A DNA stretch of 64,000 nucleotides from JAJDAH01 sp964487605 (lineage in GTDB: Bacteria; Myxococcota_A; Polyangia; Polyangiales; Polyangiaceae): NCBI GenBank assembly GCA_964487605.1, contig CAZARU010000030.1, positions 1-64,000 on the forward strand, read 5' to 3'. The notes under the pieces are model-generated. The model saw only the letters and a list, made by a program, of their open reading frames with translations, did not search any database and was not told where the DNA came from. Positions within the stretch are counted from its first letter, which is position 1; every line of letters begins with the position of its first letter. Shown piece by piece: positions 51,085 through 59,149 of the stretch. A program made the translations under genes and the position numbers.

Positions 51085-52082
51085 CGGATCGGTGGCCAGC
51101 GTTCCTCGTCGCGTGCGCCGTGGGCACCAGCGCGGGGCCAGCATCCGGGACCCCGGCGGTCGAAGCCCGTTACTTCGATGACGTCGCCCGTGAACGCTAC
51201 GCGCGCCGAGACTACCGAGCGGCACTCGACGCCTTTCTCCTCGCGTTCGAGGCCGTGCCGAACCCGCGGCTCCTCTACAACGCGGCCATCGCGGCGTCGC
51301 TTTCGGGCGAGCACGCTCTCGCCTTCGCACATTTCGAGGCGTACCTCGCGAGCGGCGATCCCGATGCCACTCGGCGCACGGACGCCGAAGCTCGGACGAG
51401 GACCCTGGCGGGACGACTCGCGCTCGTCCGCATCGAGTCGGATCCGCCCGGCGCGACGATCTTCGTCGACCGCCGCGAGCTCGGTGACTTCGGGACCACT
51501 CCGAGGACGCTGGCCCTCGATCCCGGCGAACACACCATCGAGCTGGTGCTCGCCGGCCATCACGACGCGACCGCGAAGACAGTCACCACGACGGGGCAGC
51601 GCTCGCTCGTCGCGAAGACCCTGGCCGCCAGGGTCGGTCGCCTGACCGTGACGGTGAAGCCCGAGGCCGCGACCGTCGAACTGTTCCGCGGGGCCACGCC
51701 CATGATGCAGTCGGCCGGCCGCATCGACGCGGAGGTGCCCGTCGGGTCGTACCGCGCCCGCGTCACGGCGGCGCGGCACGCACCGGCGGAGGCCACCGTC
51801 AGTGTCCGCGAGGGGAGCACGTCCGATCTGACGATCTCCGCCGAACCCCTGCCCGCGCCCACGGGGACGATCCTGCTGAGCGCGGGCGCCGTCTCGGCGC
51901 GGGTCTGGATCGACGGCGCGGCCGTCGCGATGACGCCGGCTCGCATCGACGGCGTCACCGTGGGGCGCCGCACCGTCGAGGTTCGCGCCGAGGGCTTCGC
52001 GCCGTGGCGCGGGTTCGTCGAGGTCGCGCGCGATCGAGCCCGCTACGTCGAGGTTGCGCTGAAACCAATGCGCTCCCGGTGA
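51081..52082 (+). CDS. Exported PEGA-domain protein, tandem paralogue
   Basis: Predicted 333 residues from GTG 51081, overlapping the upstream stop (GTGA). A signal-like N-terminus precedes a TPR-like part (YARRDYRAALDAFLLAFEAVPN). PEGA units are VRIESDPPGATIFVDRRELG and ILLSAGAVSARVWIDG. The stretch SDPPGA...VD-RE-GD-G-TPRT is shared almost exactly with the 49798-51084 product, so the two arose by duplication. It lacks the two C-terminal helices. It converges on the FHA-sigma54 activator gene with a 16-base gap. Confidence 0.85.
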   Translation: MTDRWPAFLVACAVGTSAGPASGTPAVEARYFDDVARERYARRDYRAALDAFLLAFEAVPNPRLLYNAAIAASLSGEHALAFAHFEAYLASGDPDATRRTDAEARTRTLAGRLALVRIESDPPGATIFVDRRELGDFGTTPRTLALDPGEHTIELVLAGHHDATAKTVTTTGQRSLVAKTLAARVGRLTVTVKPEAATVELFRGATPMMQSAGRIDAEVPVGSYRARVTAARHAPAEATVSVREGSTSDLTISAEPLPAPTGTILLSAGAVSARVWIDGAAVAMTPARIDGVTVGRRTVEVRAEGFAPWRGFVEVARDRARYVEVALKPMRSR

Positions 52083-52098
52083 GAAGTCCCCGGGGACC

Positions 52099-53532
52099 TC
52101 AACCGTCCGAACGCTGCCGGCGCGGCCTGGTCATCCCCCAGGCGCTCAGGCGCGAGACGAGCGTCCGTCTCGACACGCCGAGGATCTCGGCCGCCATGGT
52201 CTGGTTCCCGCGGCACTCGTCCAGCACCTCCAGGATTCGCTGCTTCTCGGCGCTGTTGATGGCCGAGTCGAGGCTGGAGTCCGTGGTGGGGCGCTCGGGC
52301 AGGGATACGGATCGTGGCGCCGCCTCGCGCAGGCGCTGCGGGAGGTGCGTCGCAAGCAGTTCCGAACCGTCGCACAGCACGACCGCGCGCTCCACCACGT
52401 TTCGAAGCTCGCGCACGTTTCCGGGCCACGTGTGCGTCGCGAGCGCCTGCTCGAAGTCGCGCGAGAGCGCCGGCCGATCGAGGCGACCCATCTGTCGACA
52501 TGCCAGCGTGACGAAGCGTTCCGCGAGGGGTACGAGCTCGGACGGGCGTCGTCGAAGCGGCGGAATGTCCAGCGTCATCGTGTTGAGGCGGAACAGCAGA
52601 TCCTGGCGGAACCGCCCTTCGGCGACCTCGTGATCGAGATCGCGATGGGTTGCCGCGACGAACCGCACGTCCACCTGCTTGGCAGAACGCGCTCCGATGC
52701 GCGTCACCATGCGATCCTCGAGGACGCGCAGGAGCTTCACCTGTACGGCAGCGGGGAGCTCACCCACCTCGTCCAGGAAGACCGTGCCGCCGTCGGCGGC
52801 TTCGAAGACGCCGAGGCGCGCCGACGTTGCGCCCGTGAACGCCCCCTTCTCGTGGCCGAACAGCTCGGCCTCGAGCAGCGACTCCGAAAGCGCCGCGCAG
52901 TTGAGCGCCATCATGGGCGCGGAGGCCCGCGGCGACGCGCGGTGAATGAAGTGGGCCAGGACCTCCTTCCCGACGCCGGTCTCGCCCAGCAAGAGCACGG
53001 GGACCCGTGCCTGCGCGGCACGGCGGGCCTCTTCGTAGAGCGCGATCATCTCGGGCTCCAGCACCACGTCGCTTTCTTCTGCTCCCATCCCCGCCAGCCG
53101 CGGCGGAGCGCCCAGCGACGTCGCTCGCGCCGCCGCGCTCATCCCGAGCAACGCCTCCCCCTCTTCCTCGTCGAGCAGCGCGAACCGGAGTCTGGACTGG
53201 CCAAGGCGAATCCTGTCGCCGTCCGCGAGGTGGACGACGCCGTCGATGCGCTCGTCGTTGACGAACGTCCCGTTCGTGGAACCGAGATCGGAGATCAGAT
53301 GGTCGCTCCCCGCCCGCACGACCTCCGCGTGCAGGCGCGAGAGGCTCGGATCCGCGAGCACCCAGGTGCAGTCGTCCGAGCGTCCGAACCGAATGGGCTT
53401 GGAGTCGTCCACGGGGATCACGCGCCCCGCGTGCTCGCCGACGGTGAGGATCAGGACACCTCGACGACGGGCCGGGGCCGGTGCGCCCACCTCCGCCTCG
53501 GTCGGCGCGTTCGGTCCGGAGGTGGGGCACAT
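52099..53532 (-). CDS. FHA-domain sigma54-dependent transcription activator
   Basis: Predicted 477 residues from ATG 53532, with AAGG upstream. The FHA domain (about 25-120) has R48-FGR, S65-RLH and GSTNGT at 84-89, so phosphothreonine binding is likely. The AAA+ domain has GETGVGKE (183-190), GAFTGA (230-235, sigma54 contact) and TVFLDEVGEL. The C-terminus is a Fis-type helix-turn-helix (NQTMAAEILGVSRRTLVSRL). It remodels sigma54 polymerase at -24/-12 promoters. An FHA in place of a receiver suggests control by a Ser/Thr kinase; the one at 48170 is the nearest. Confidence 0.95.
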   Translation of the reverse strand: MCPTSGPNAPTEAEVGAPAPARRRGVLILTVGEHAGRVIPVDDSKPIRFGRSDDCTWVLADPSLSRLHAEVVRAGSDHLISDLGSTNGTFVNDERIDGVVHLADGDRIRLGQSRLRFALLDEEEGEALLGMSAAARATSLGAPPRLAGMGAEESDVVLEPEMIALYEEARRAAQARVPVLLLGETGVGKEVLAHFIHRASPRASAPMMALNCAALSESLLEAELFGHEKGAFTGATSARLGVFEAADGGTVFLDEVGELPAAVQVKLLRVLEDRMVTRIGARSAKQVDVRFVAATHRDLDHEVAEGRFRQDLLFRLNTMTLDIPPLRRRPSELVPLAERFVTLACRQMGRLDRPALSRDFEQALATHTWPGNVRELRNVVERAVVLCDGSELLATHLPQRLREAAPRSVSLPERPTTDSSLDSAINSAEKQRILEVLDECRGNQTMAAEILGVSRRTLVSRLSAWGMTRPRRQRSDG

Positions 53533-53597
53533 GCGAGCGGACCTTGCGGCCTTCAGGATCTGGCGGCAAGGCGAGTTTGGAGGCCTCCGTGGCGAGT

Positions 53598-53619
53598 GTG
53601 CCACGCCACCAGGTGGCAC
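53598..53619. promoter_or_regulatory. Inverted repeat, possible activator site
   Basis: GTGCCAC (53598-53604) and GTGGCAC (53613-53619) are perfect arms; inside them GCCACC (53605-53610) and GGTGGC (53612-53617) also pair. The cluster lies between the divergent activator and MYXO-CTERM genes and overlaps the -24 element. It may bind a regulator. Confidence 0.35.
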
Positions 53620-53629
53620 AGGTGGCGCA
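53614..53629 (+). promoter_or_regulatory. Sigma54-like promoter (-24/-12)
   Basis: TGGCACAGGTGGCGCA matches the consensus TGGCAC-N5-TTGCA at the whole -24 element and at GCA of the -12 element; the two T's of TTGC are replaced. It points to the MYXO-CTERM gene, whose start is 162 bases downstream, and lies about 80 bases from the start of a sigma54 activator gene. Confidence 0.4.
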
Positions 53630-53790
53630 ATTGCTCGCCAAGTTCGGCGGGCAAGATCTCGGGACTTCGGGGGCGAGGCCTCCGGCACGATCCGGCATGC
53701 CTCCGTGCCAGGGCGCGCGCGCCTGCGCCGGCCGAGGGTCGCCACTGCCCGCGTTGACGCAGCGGGGGCGTCTCGCCATCGTCGCGCCCC

Positions 53791-56655
53791 ATGTCGCTCG
53801 CTCGCCTCTTCCACGTCGCCGCCCTGCCCGCCGCCGTCGCTTGCCTGGCGGGCCCGGCGGCCGCTCACACTCCGACCGTCGATGGGTCGGCGGCGGACTG
53901 GTTCGGCGCGACGACGGCGACCGACAACCTGGGGATCTTGCGACGCGGCGCCGCGACTCGAGGCGAGTACGTCTGGAAGGATGCGACCGCAGACGCTCGG
54001 ACCGACTTCTCCACGCCCGAGGACATCGCGGACCTTCGGGAGGTGCGCGTGACCGGCGACGCGACGAAGCTTTACGTCCTGATCGTCCTCGGCGCGCCGG
54101 CCACCGGGGGCGCGAACCCGGTTCAGATCCAGATTGCACTCGACCTCGACCGCGCGGCGGGAAGCGGTGAGGAGTTCCTGGACGGACTGGGCGACACGCG
54201 GGTGAACCAGGCGGCGCGGTGGGAGTACCTGGTTCAGACCCTGTTCGGCCAGGCCGCGAACACGGCGAGACTCCGCGGCGCCGGCTTCACCACGCTCGGA
54301 CCCGTCACCGTGGCGGAGGGTGCGACCGGCGTCGTCGAGTTCGAAATCCCGTGGGCGGATCTCGGCCTCTCCGGGCCGCCGACGTCGCCCCTGCGGTTCT
54401 CGATCGCGACCTTCCGCGACGTCGTCGGCGACGATCTGGTGGCGGACATCGCAGGCGTCCCGGACGCGCTCGACGTCGTGACGGACTACGGCGATCCCTC
54501 CGCCTCGGCGTACCCGAACACCCTCGCGGAATTCGGAGCCGGCGACGACACCATCGGCCACCATTTCGACGTCCATTTCGGAGCCACCGGCGAACCGCGA
54601 GCGCCGCTGGTCATCACGCGATTCTCCTCCGACCGCACCGCGGCGCAGGGGGGCGACTGGATCTCGGTGCGCAACGTGACGGCGGGCGCGATCTCGCTGG
54701 ACGGCCACTTGCTCGGTGACGAGGAGACGCCCGACGGCGGCGAGGCGATGCGTACGTTTCCCCCCGGACTGACCCTCGCTGCGGGACAAGCCATCGTCAT
54801 CGCGCGAGACGGCGCGGACTACCAGACCGGCTACACCGCGCTTCCCGACGCAGAGTTCATCGACGGCACGGCGGCACCGAACCTGACGTCGTTCGCGAAC
54901 TGGGCCACCGGGGCCCTCACCCTTTCGGCCACCGGAGACGAGATCCTGCTGCTGGACGCGAGTCGGACGATCATCGACGTCGCGACCTGGGGAACCGCAG
55001 CGTACCCGGGCGTGACCCCCATGACGCCCGCGCCGGGTCCGGGAACGGACGCCTCGCGTGACGAGACGGACACCGACACGGACGACTGTGACGTCGATTT
55101 CCGGATCGTGCAGTGCAACTCCGACGCGGAATGCGCCGGGTGCGAGGTGTGCCAGGGGTTCGTGTGCGTGACGGCACCCGACGGTACCGGATGCGACGAC
55201 GGTGACCTCTGCACGGTCACCGACGCGTGCTCGGGCGGGACGTGCGCCGGGACCGCGAAGGACTGCTCCGCCTCGGCCACGGCTTGCGAGAACGGCGTCT
55301 GCAACGCGGGGACCGGCGCCTGCGAAGCGCAGCCGAAGTCCGACGGCGCGAGCTGCGACGACGGAGACCCGTGTACGGAGACCGACGTCTGCACCGGCGG
55401 CACGTGCGCGGGATCCGCGAAGGACTGCTCGGGCGCAGCCGACGCCTGCAACGACGGGTCCTGCAACGTGGCCACCGGCGCCTGCGAACCGTCGCCGAAA
55501 GCCGACGGGACGGCGTGCGACGACGGCTCGCCCTGTACGCTGTCCGACGCGTGCGCGTCCGGGAGCTGCGCGGGCACGGCCAAGGACTGTTCCGCCTCGG
55601 GCAACGCGTGCAACGACGGCGCCTGCAACGCGATCACCGGCGCGTGCGAGCCTCTGCCGAAGGCCGACGGGACGCCGTGCGACGACGGAATCGCCTGTTC
55701 GGACGCCGACCAGTGCACCAGCGGCGCGTGCGCCGGTGCGCTGAAAGACTGCTCGAACCTCGACGACCGGTGCAACGTGGGCGTCTGCAACGCGGTGAGC
55801 GGGCAGTGCGGTCGGGTTCCCTACGCCAACGGTACGCGGTGCAACGACTCGAACCCATGCACGACGAACGACGAGTGCACGGCGGGCACCTGCGACGGCA
55901 CGCCCGTGATCGCGGGAACCCCGTGCAACGACGAGTGCAACGTCGGCACGTGCAGCGCGACCACGGGGCTGTGCGACAGGATCCCGCGGGCCGACGGCAC
56001 CACGTGCGACGACGGAGATCTGTGCTCGGAGAACGACACCTGTACCGCGGGCGCGTGCGCCGGCGCGGTCGTCAACTGCTCGTCCCTCACCGACGAGTGC
56101 AACGTCGGAACCTGCGACGTCGCGGGCGGGTGCGTCGCCGTACCCGTGCCGGACGGCACCGCGTGCACCGGCGGGACGTGCCAGGGCGGCGCTTGCAGCG
56201 TTCCAGCCGACGCTGGCGTCGACGGTGCAGCGGGCGCGGCGGGCGCAGCCGGCGCGGGTGGCACGAGCGGCGCGGCAGGTTCGGCCGGAGGTGGAGCCGC
56301 CGGGCAAGACGGAGGCGTCGCGGGGCTCGGCGGAAGCGGCGGCGACTCGGGCGCTGGCGGGACCGCCACGGCGGGCGCTGGCGGCGCGAGTCCCGACGGC
56401 GGAGCAGGAACCACCTCCGCAGGCGCCGGCGGAACCGGCGGAACCGGCGGGACGTTCGTCGGCGGCGCGGGCGGAGTGTCGGGGACGGGCGCAACGGCGG
56501 ACAGCGGAACGGCCGGAACGGGAGGCTCGAAGTCCTCCACGTCGGGCGACGACGGCGGCTGCGGCTGCCGCGTCCCGGCGCGGCGCGCCCCGTCTGCACC
56601 CGCGGTGCTCGCCGTGACGGCGCTGGCCGCGCTGCTGCGACGTCGCAGGCGCTGA
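53791..56655 (+). CDS. Large secreted protein with lamin-tail domain, Cys repeats and MYXO-CTERM anchor
   Basis: Predicted 954 residues. Signal peptide ends AAAH (about residue 26). Residues about 27-265 are beta-rich (VDGSAADWFGATTATDN), like cellulose- or heme-binding exported domains. Residues about 270-400 form a lamin-tail domain (ISVRNVTAGAISLDGHLLGD, ILLLDASRTIIDVATWG). From about 445 to 810 come six Cys repeats of about 50 residues (DGTxCDDGxxCTxxDxC...AxxKDC...CNxGxCNxxTGxCE). A Gly/Ala/Ser stalk precedes the C-terminus GCGCRVPARRAPSAP-hydrophobic-RRRRR, a MYXO-CTERM-type sorting tail. It should be surface-attached. Confidence 0.88.
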   Translation: MSLARLFHVAALPAAVACLAGPAAAHTPTVDGSAADWFGATTATDNLGILRRGAATRGEYVWKDATADARTDFSTPEDIADLREVRVTGDATKLYVLIVLGAPATGGANPVQIQIALDLDRAAGSGEEFLDGLGDTRVNQAARWEYLVQTLFGQAANTARLRGAGFTTLGPVTVAEGATGVVEFEIPWADLGLSGPPTSPLRFSIATFRDVVGDDLVADIAGVPDALDVVTDYGDPSASAYPNTLAEFGAGDDTIGHHFDVHFGATGEPRAPLVITRFSSDRTAAQGGDWISVRNVTAGAISLDGHLLGDEETPDGGEAMRTFPPGLTLAAGQAIVIARDGADYQTGYTALPDAEFIDGTAAPNLTSFANWATGALTLSATGDEILLLDASRTIIDVATWGTAAYPGVTPMTPAPGPGTDASRDETDTDTDDCDVDFRIVQCNSDAECAGCEVCQGFVCVTAPDGTGCDDGDLCTVTDACSGGTCAGTAKDCSASATACENGVCNAGTGACEAQPKSDGASCDDGDPCTETDVCTGGTCAGSAKDCSGAADACNDGSCNVATGACEPSPKADGTACDDGSPCTLSDACASGSCAGTAKDCSASGNACNDGACNAITGACEPLPKADGTPCDDGIACSDADQCTSGACAGALKDCSNLDDRCNVGVCNAVSGQCGRVPYANGTRCNDSNPCTTNDECTAGTCDGTPVIAGTPCNDECNVGTCSATTGLCDRIPRADGTTCDDGDLCSENDTCTAGACAGAVVNCSSLTDECNVGTCDVAGGCVAVPVPDGTACTGGTCQGGACSVPADAGVDGAAGAAGAAGAGGTSGAAGSAGGGAAGQDGGVAGLGGSGGDSGAGGTATAGAGGASPDGGAGTTSAGAGGTGGTGGTFVGGAGGVSGTGATADSGTAGTGGSKSSTSGDDGGCGCRVPARRAPSAPAVLAVTALAALLRRRRR

Positions 56656-56666
56656 CCGAGGGTCAG
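56652..56666. terminator. Small hairpin joining two convergent stops
   Basis: CTGACC (56652-56657), GAG, GGTCAG (56661-56666) form a perfect stem that contains both stop codons. It may contribute to convergent termination but is short. Confidence 0.25.
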
Positions 56667-57433
56667 AACCCGGTCCCGACCGCGCGACCCCCGTCCACGC
56701 AGAGCACCTGACCGGTGACGAGATCCGATCCCGCGACGAGGCTCACAATCGCCGCCGCGACGTCCTCGGGTGTGCACACCTTCCCCAGCACCGCTCGCTG
56801 CTCCATGGCGGACTTGACCGCGTCGTAGCGCTCCCCCAGTCCGTCCCGGAGCCAGCTTCCGTCGATGAAGCCGGGGGCGACGGCGTTCACGCGAACCGCC
56901 GGCGCCAGGACGCGCGCCAGCGCGACGGTGAGGTTGTTGAGGGCAGCTTTCGACGCGCAGTACGGAATCGAGCTTCCGGTTGCTGCGAAGGCCGCCATGC
57001 TCGAGACGTTGACGATCTCGCCGTCACCGTGGGCCGTCAGCGCAGCGCGTGCCGCGCGCGCCATTCCGAAGGGGCCCTGGAGATTCACTCGAAAGATGCG
57101 ATCCCAGTCGTCCGGACCGACGGCATCCAGGTCGCCGTGCGGGATGAACGACGTCGTGGCGGCGTTGTTCACGAGCACGTCCAGTCGCCCCATCGCGGCG
57201 AGCGTCTGCGAGACGAGCCGGCGGCACTCCTCGTCCCGCGAAACGTCCGCCTGGATCACGACGGCCGCGACGCCGTGGGCGCGCGCCTGCTCGGCAGTGC
57301 TCTCCGCGCCGTCGCGTGACCGGGAGTAATTGACGACGACGGCGCAATCGCGCTCCGCCAGCGCAAGGGCAGTGGCGCTTCCGACGCCGGTCCCGCCGCC
57401 GGTCACGAGAGCGACCTTTCCCGCGAGCTTCAC
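56663..57433 (-). CDS. Short-chain dehydrogenase/reductase
   Basis: Predicted 256 residues from GTG 57433, overlapping the upstream stop (GTGA). Classical SDR motifs: TGGGTGVGSA (TGxxxGxG), NNAA, catalytic Ser in NVSSMAAF and YCASK. VNAVAPGFIDGSWL and SDLVTGQVLCVDGG close the fold. The protein resembles FabG-type 3-oxoacyl reductases or glucose dehydrogenases and likely uses NADP(H). It is third in a coupled three-gene unit with an SCP2-like/hydrolase protein, so a lipid or sterol substrate is a reasonable guess. Confidence 0.88.
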   Translation of the reverse strand: MKLAGKVALVTGGGTGVGSATALALAERDCAVVVNYSRSRDGAESTAEQARAHGVAAVVIQADVSRDEECRRLVSQTLAAMGRLDVLVNNAATTSFIPHGDLDAVGPDDWDRIFRVNLQGPFGMARAARAALTAHGDGEIVNVSSMAAFAATGSSIPYCASKAALNNLTVALARVLAPAVRVNAVAPGFIDGSWLRDGLGERYDAVKSAMEQRAVLGKVCTPEDVAAAIVSLVAGSDLVTGQVLCVDGGRAVGTGF

Positions 57434-58665
57434 GACGACGCGCCTTCCAGCCCGAAGAACCGCCGGACGTGCGCGTGGGTGACGTCCGGCGCCTCGAACT
57501 GCGGCACGTGCCCGCAGTCGTCGAGGACGATCGAGACCGCCTCGGGAACCGCCGTCTCGACATGCCGTGCGAACCCCGCCGGAACCAGGATGTCCCGGTC
57601 TCCCCAGAGGAACAGCGCGGGGCGGGTGAGCTCGCGCAACCGATTCCAGAATCCCTCCTCTCCGAAGGGATCGTCCAGATAGATCTGCCGCGCGGCGGAG
57701 TAGAACGCCACGCGCGCGCGGGCGTCGGAGAACACTCGAAGGAACTCGTCCACGGCCGCCTCGTACCAGCTTGGCGGTACGCGATCGCTCCTCGAGAAGA
57801 TCTGCTGGAGCACACCCATGACGAGCGAGCGGGGCACCGGCACCGGAAAGGCGCCGAGCTCCGGGCGCGCCATCTTCACGAACGGCACGAACTGCCGGAA
57901 CCGGCGGAAGGCCATCGCGGGAGCGAAGAGCGCCAAGCGGTCCACGCGCTCGGGGAAGCGGAGCGCGACCTCGAGGGAGATCCGACCGCCCATCGAGTTG
58001 CCGACGAAGTGCGCCCGCTCGATGCCCAGCTGATCCAGCAGATCGGGCACCCACTTCGCGAAGAATCCCGCGTGGTAGGCCCGAACGGGCTTCGAGGACT
58101 CCCCGAAGCCAGGGAGGTCCACCGCGACGACGCGATGGTCACCCGAGAGCGCCATCATCGTGGGCAGCATGGAGGCCGCCATGGCGCCCAGGCCGTGCAG
58201 GAGCACGACGGGCGGTCCGACGCCGGCCTCCAGGTAGAACGTGTCGATGCCGCCCGCCACGATCCGATGTGGGCGCGGAAACTCCGGCGGGCGCGGCGCG
58301 GCGATGAGCCCCTCGAGCTTCATCGCCAGCGCGATGCTGCCGCGCACCCGGAGAAACCCCTTCAGCCACGTCTCCGCTCCGCACCGGCTTCCTTCGAGGA
58401 TCTCGGCCAGCGTCTCCGGGTCCGTGTAGACCGTGCCCGTGGGTCTCCGTGTGGTGCCCTCCTCGATGCGGACGCTGCGGCCCCGCGCGCGCACGGTCCA
58501 GCTTCCGGCCGCTCCGGCGTCCAGGACGAGATCGCTGTGCGCGTCCTCGTTCCACGGCCAAACGTTCACGATGTTGTCGCGGAGCGCGCGCTCGATGCGC
58601 ACGCGAGGGGACTCGCCGATGCCCGGCGGCCGCGGCGTCGAGCTCGGCGAGAGCCGGTCGGTCAC
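57430..58665 (-). CDS. Alpha/beta hydrolase with SCP2-like N-terminal domain
   Basis: Predicted 411 residues from GTG 58665, overlapping the upstream stop (GTGA). Residues about 25-125 have an SCP2-like pattern (TGTVYTDPETLAEILEGS, GFLRVRGSIALAMKLEGLI), typical of sterol- or lipid-binding domains. Residues about 140-405 are an alpha/beta hydrolase: oxyanion LLHGLG, nucleophile Ser in GNSMGG, acid in WGDRDILV and His in DCGHVPQFE. All triad residues are visible. It may present and hydrolyse a lipid ester. The domain combination is unusual. Confidence 0.82.
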   Translation of the reverse strand: MTDRLSPSSTPRPPGIGESPRVRIERALRDNIVNVWPWNEDAHSDLVLDAGAAGSWTVRARGRSVRIEEGTTRRPTGTVYTDPETLAEILEGSRCGAETWLKGFLRVRGSIALAMKLEGLIAAPRPPEFPRPHRIVAGGIDTFYLEAGVGPPVVLLHGLGAMAASMLPTMMALSGDHRVVAVDLPGFGESSKPVRAYHAGFFAKWVPDLLDQLGIERAHFVGNSMGGRISLEVALRFPERVDRLALFAPAMAFRRFRQFVPFVKMARPELGAFPVPVPRSLVMGVLQQIFSRSDRVPPSWYEAAVDEFLRVFSDARARVAFYSAARQIYLDDPFGEEGFWNRLRELTRPALFLWGDRDILVPAGFARHVETAVPEAVSIVLDDCGHVPQFEAPDVTHAHVRRFFGLEGASS

Positions 58666-58943
58666 TCTGCGCGACCCTTGCGCCTCGCGGCGTCCAACTC
58701 GATCTCGGACTCGGGAACGTCGTGTCGCAGCGGATCGACGTCTTGCAGCGTCGGCATCGCTTCGCGCGCCACGTCCAGGGTGGGCATGGCTTGCCGTGAC
58801 TCGTCGAGCGTGAGCGACGGCACGTCGTACGGCGGACGCCGGTCGCCCACGAGATCCGGCCACGCGGGATCCCACGAGAAACGGAGGGCGTCGCCACCCG
58901 GACCACTCTTCGCCGTCACCGGCGAAATCCTAGTACCGCGCAC
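58662..58943 (-). CDS. Small protein with repeated AMPTL motif
   Basis: Predicted 93 residues from GTG 58943, supported by an AGGAA Shine-Dalgarno; a downstream GTG at 58919 is possible. The sequence is hydrophilic, with FSWDPAWPDLV and two copies of AMPTL (QAMPTLDVAREAMPTLQD). No signal peptide or helix. No family recognised. Its stop overlaps the start of the hydrolase gene (GTGA), so it is the first gene of the coupled trio. Confidence 0.6.
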   Translation of the reverse strand: MRGTRISPVTAKSGPGGDALRFSWDPAWPDLVGDRRPPYDVPSLTLDESRQAMPTLDVAREAMPTLQDVDPLRHDVPESEIELDAARRKGRAE

Positions 58944-58948
58944 CCGAA

Positions 58949-58965
58949 GTTCCTACGCTAGGAAC
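58949..58965. promoter_or_regulatory. 17-base perfect palindrome in divergent gap
   Basis: GTTCCTACGCTAGGAAC has perfect 7-bp arms around CGC. It sits six bases upstream of the GTG at 58943 and overlaps that gene's Shine-Dalgarno, between the coupled trio and the divergent RCC1-protein gene. Its size and symmetry fit an operator of a dimeric repressor. Confidence 0.45.
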
Positions 58966-59149
58966 CGCCATGGTGCGTCGCCGACGGCGAGCGCCGTGTA
59001 CCGACGCGCCTTCCGAGCAAGGGCCGAGCAAGTCCGCAGAATCGCTCCGGAGTCGACCGAACCTCGGCCGAGGCGACGTTCCGAGCGGCGGCCAGGCGCC
59101 GAATTTGGCATCCTTCCAGGCTACGGCGGTGCGCTCGACCGCGAGTCTC

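Noticed and set aside
52086..52097. GTCCCCGGGGAC palindrome between the PEGA and activator genes
   Set aside because: It lies in a 16-base convergent gap, has no loop and can only form a four-bp stem; it is likely chance in GC-rich DNA.
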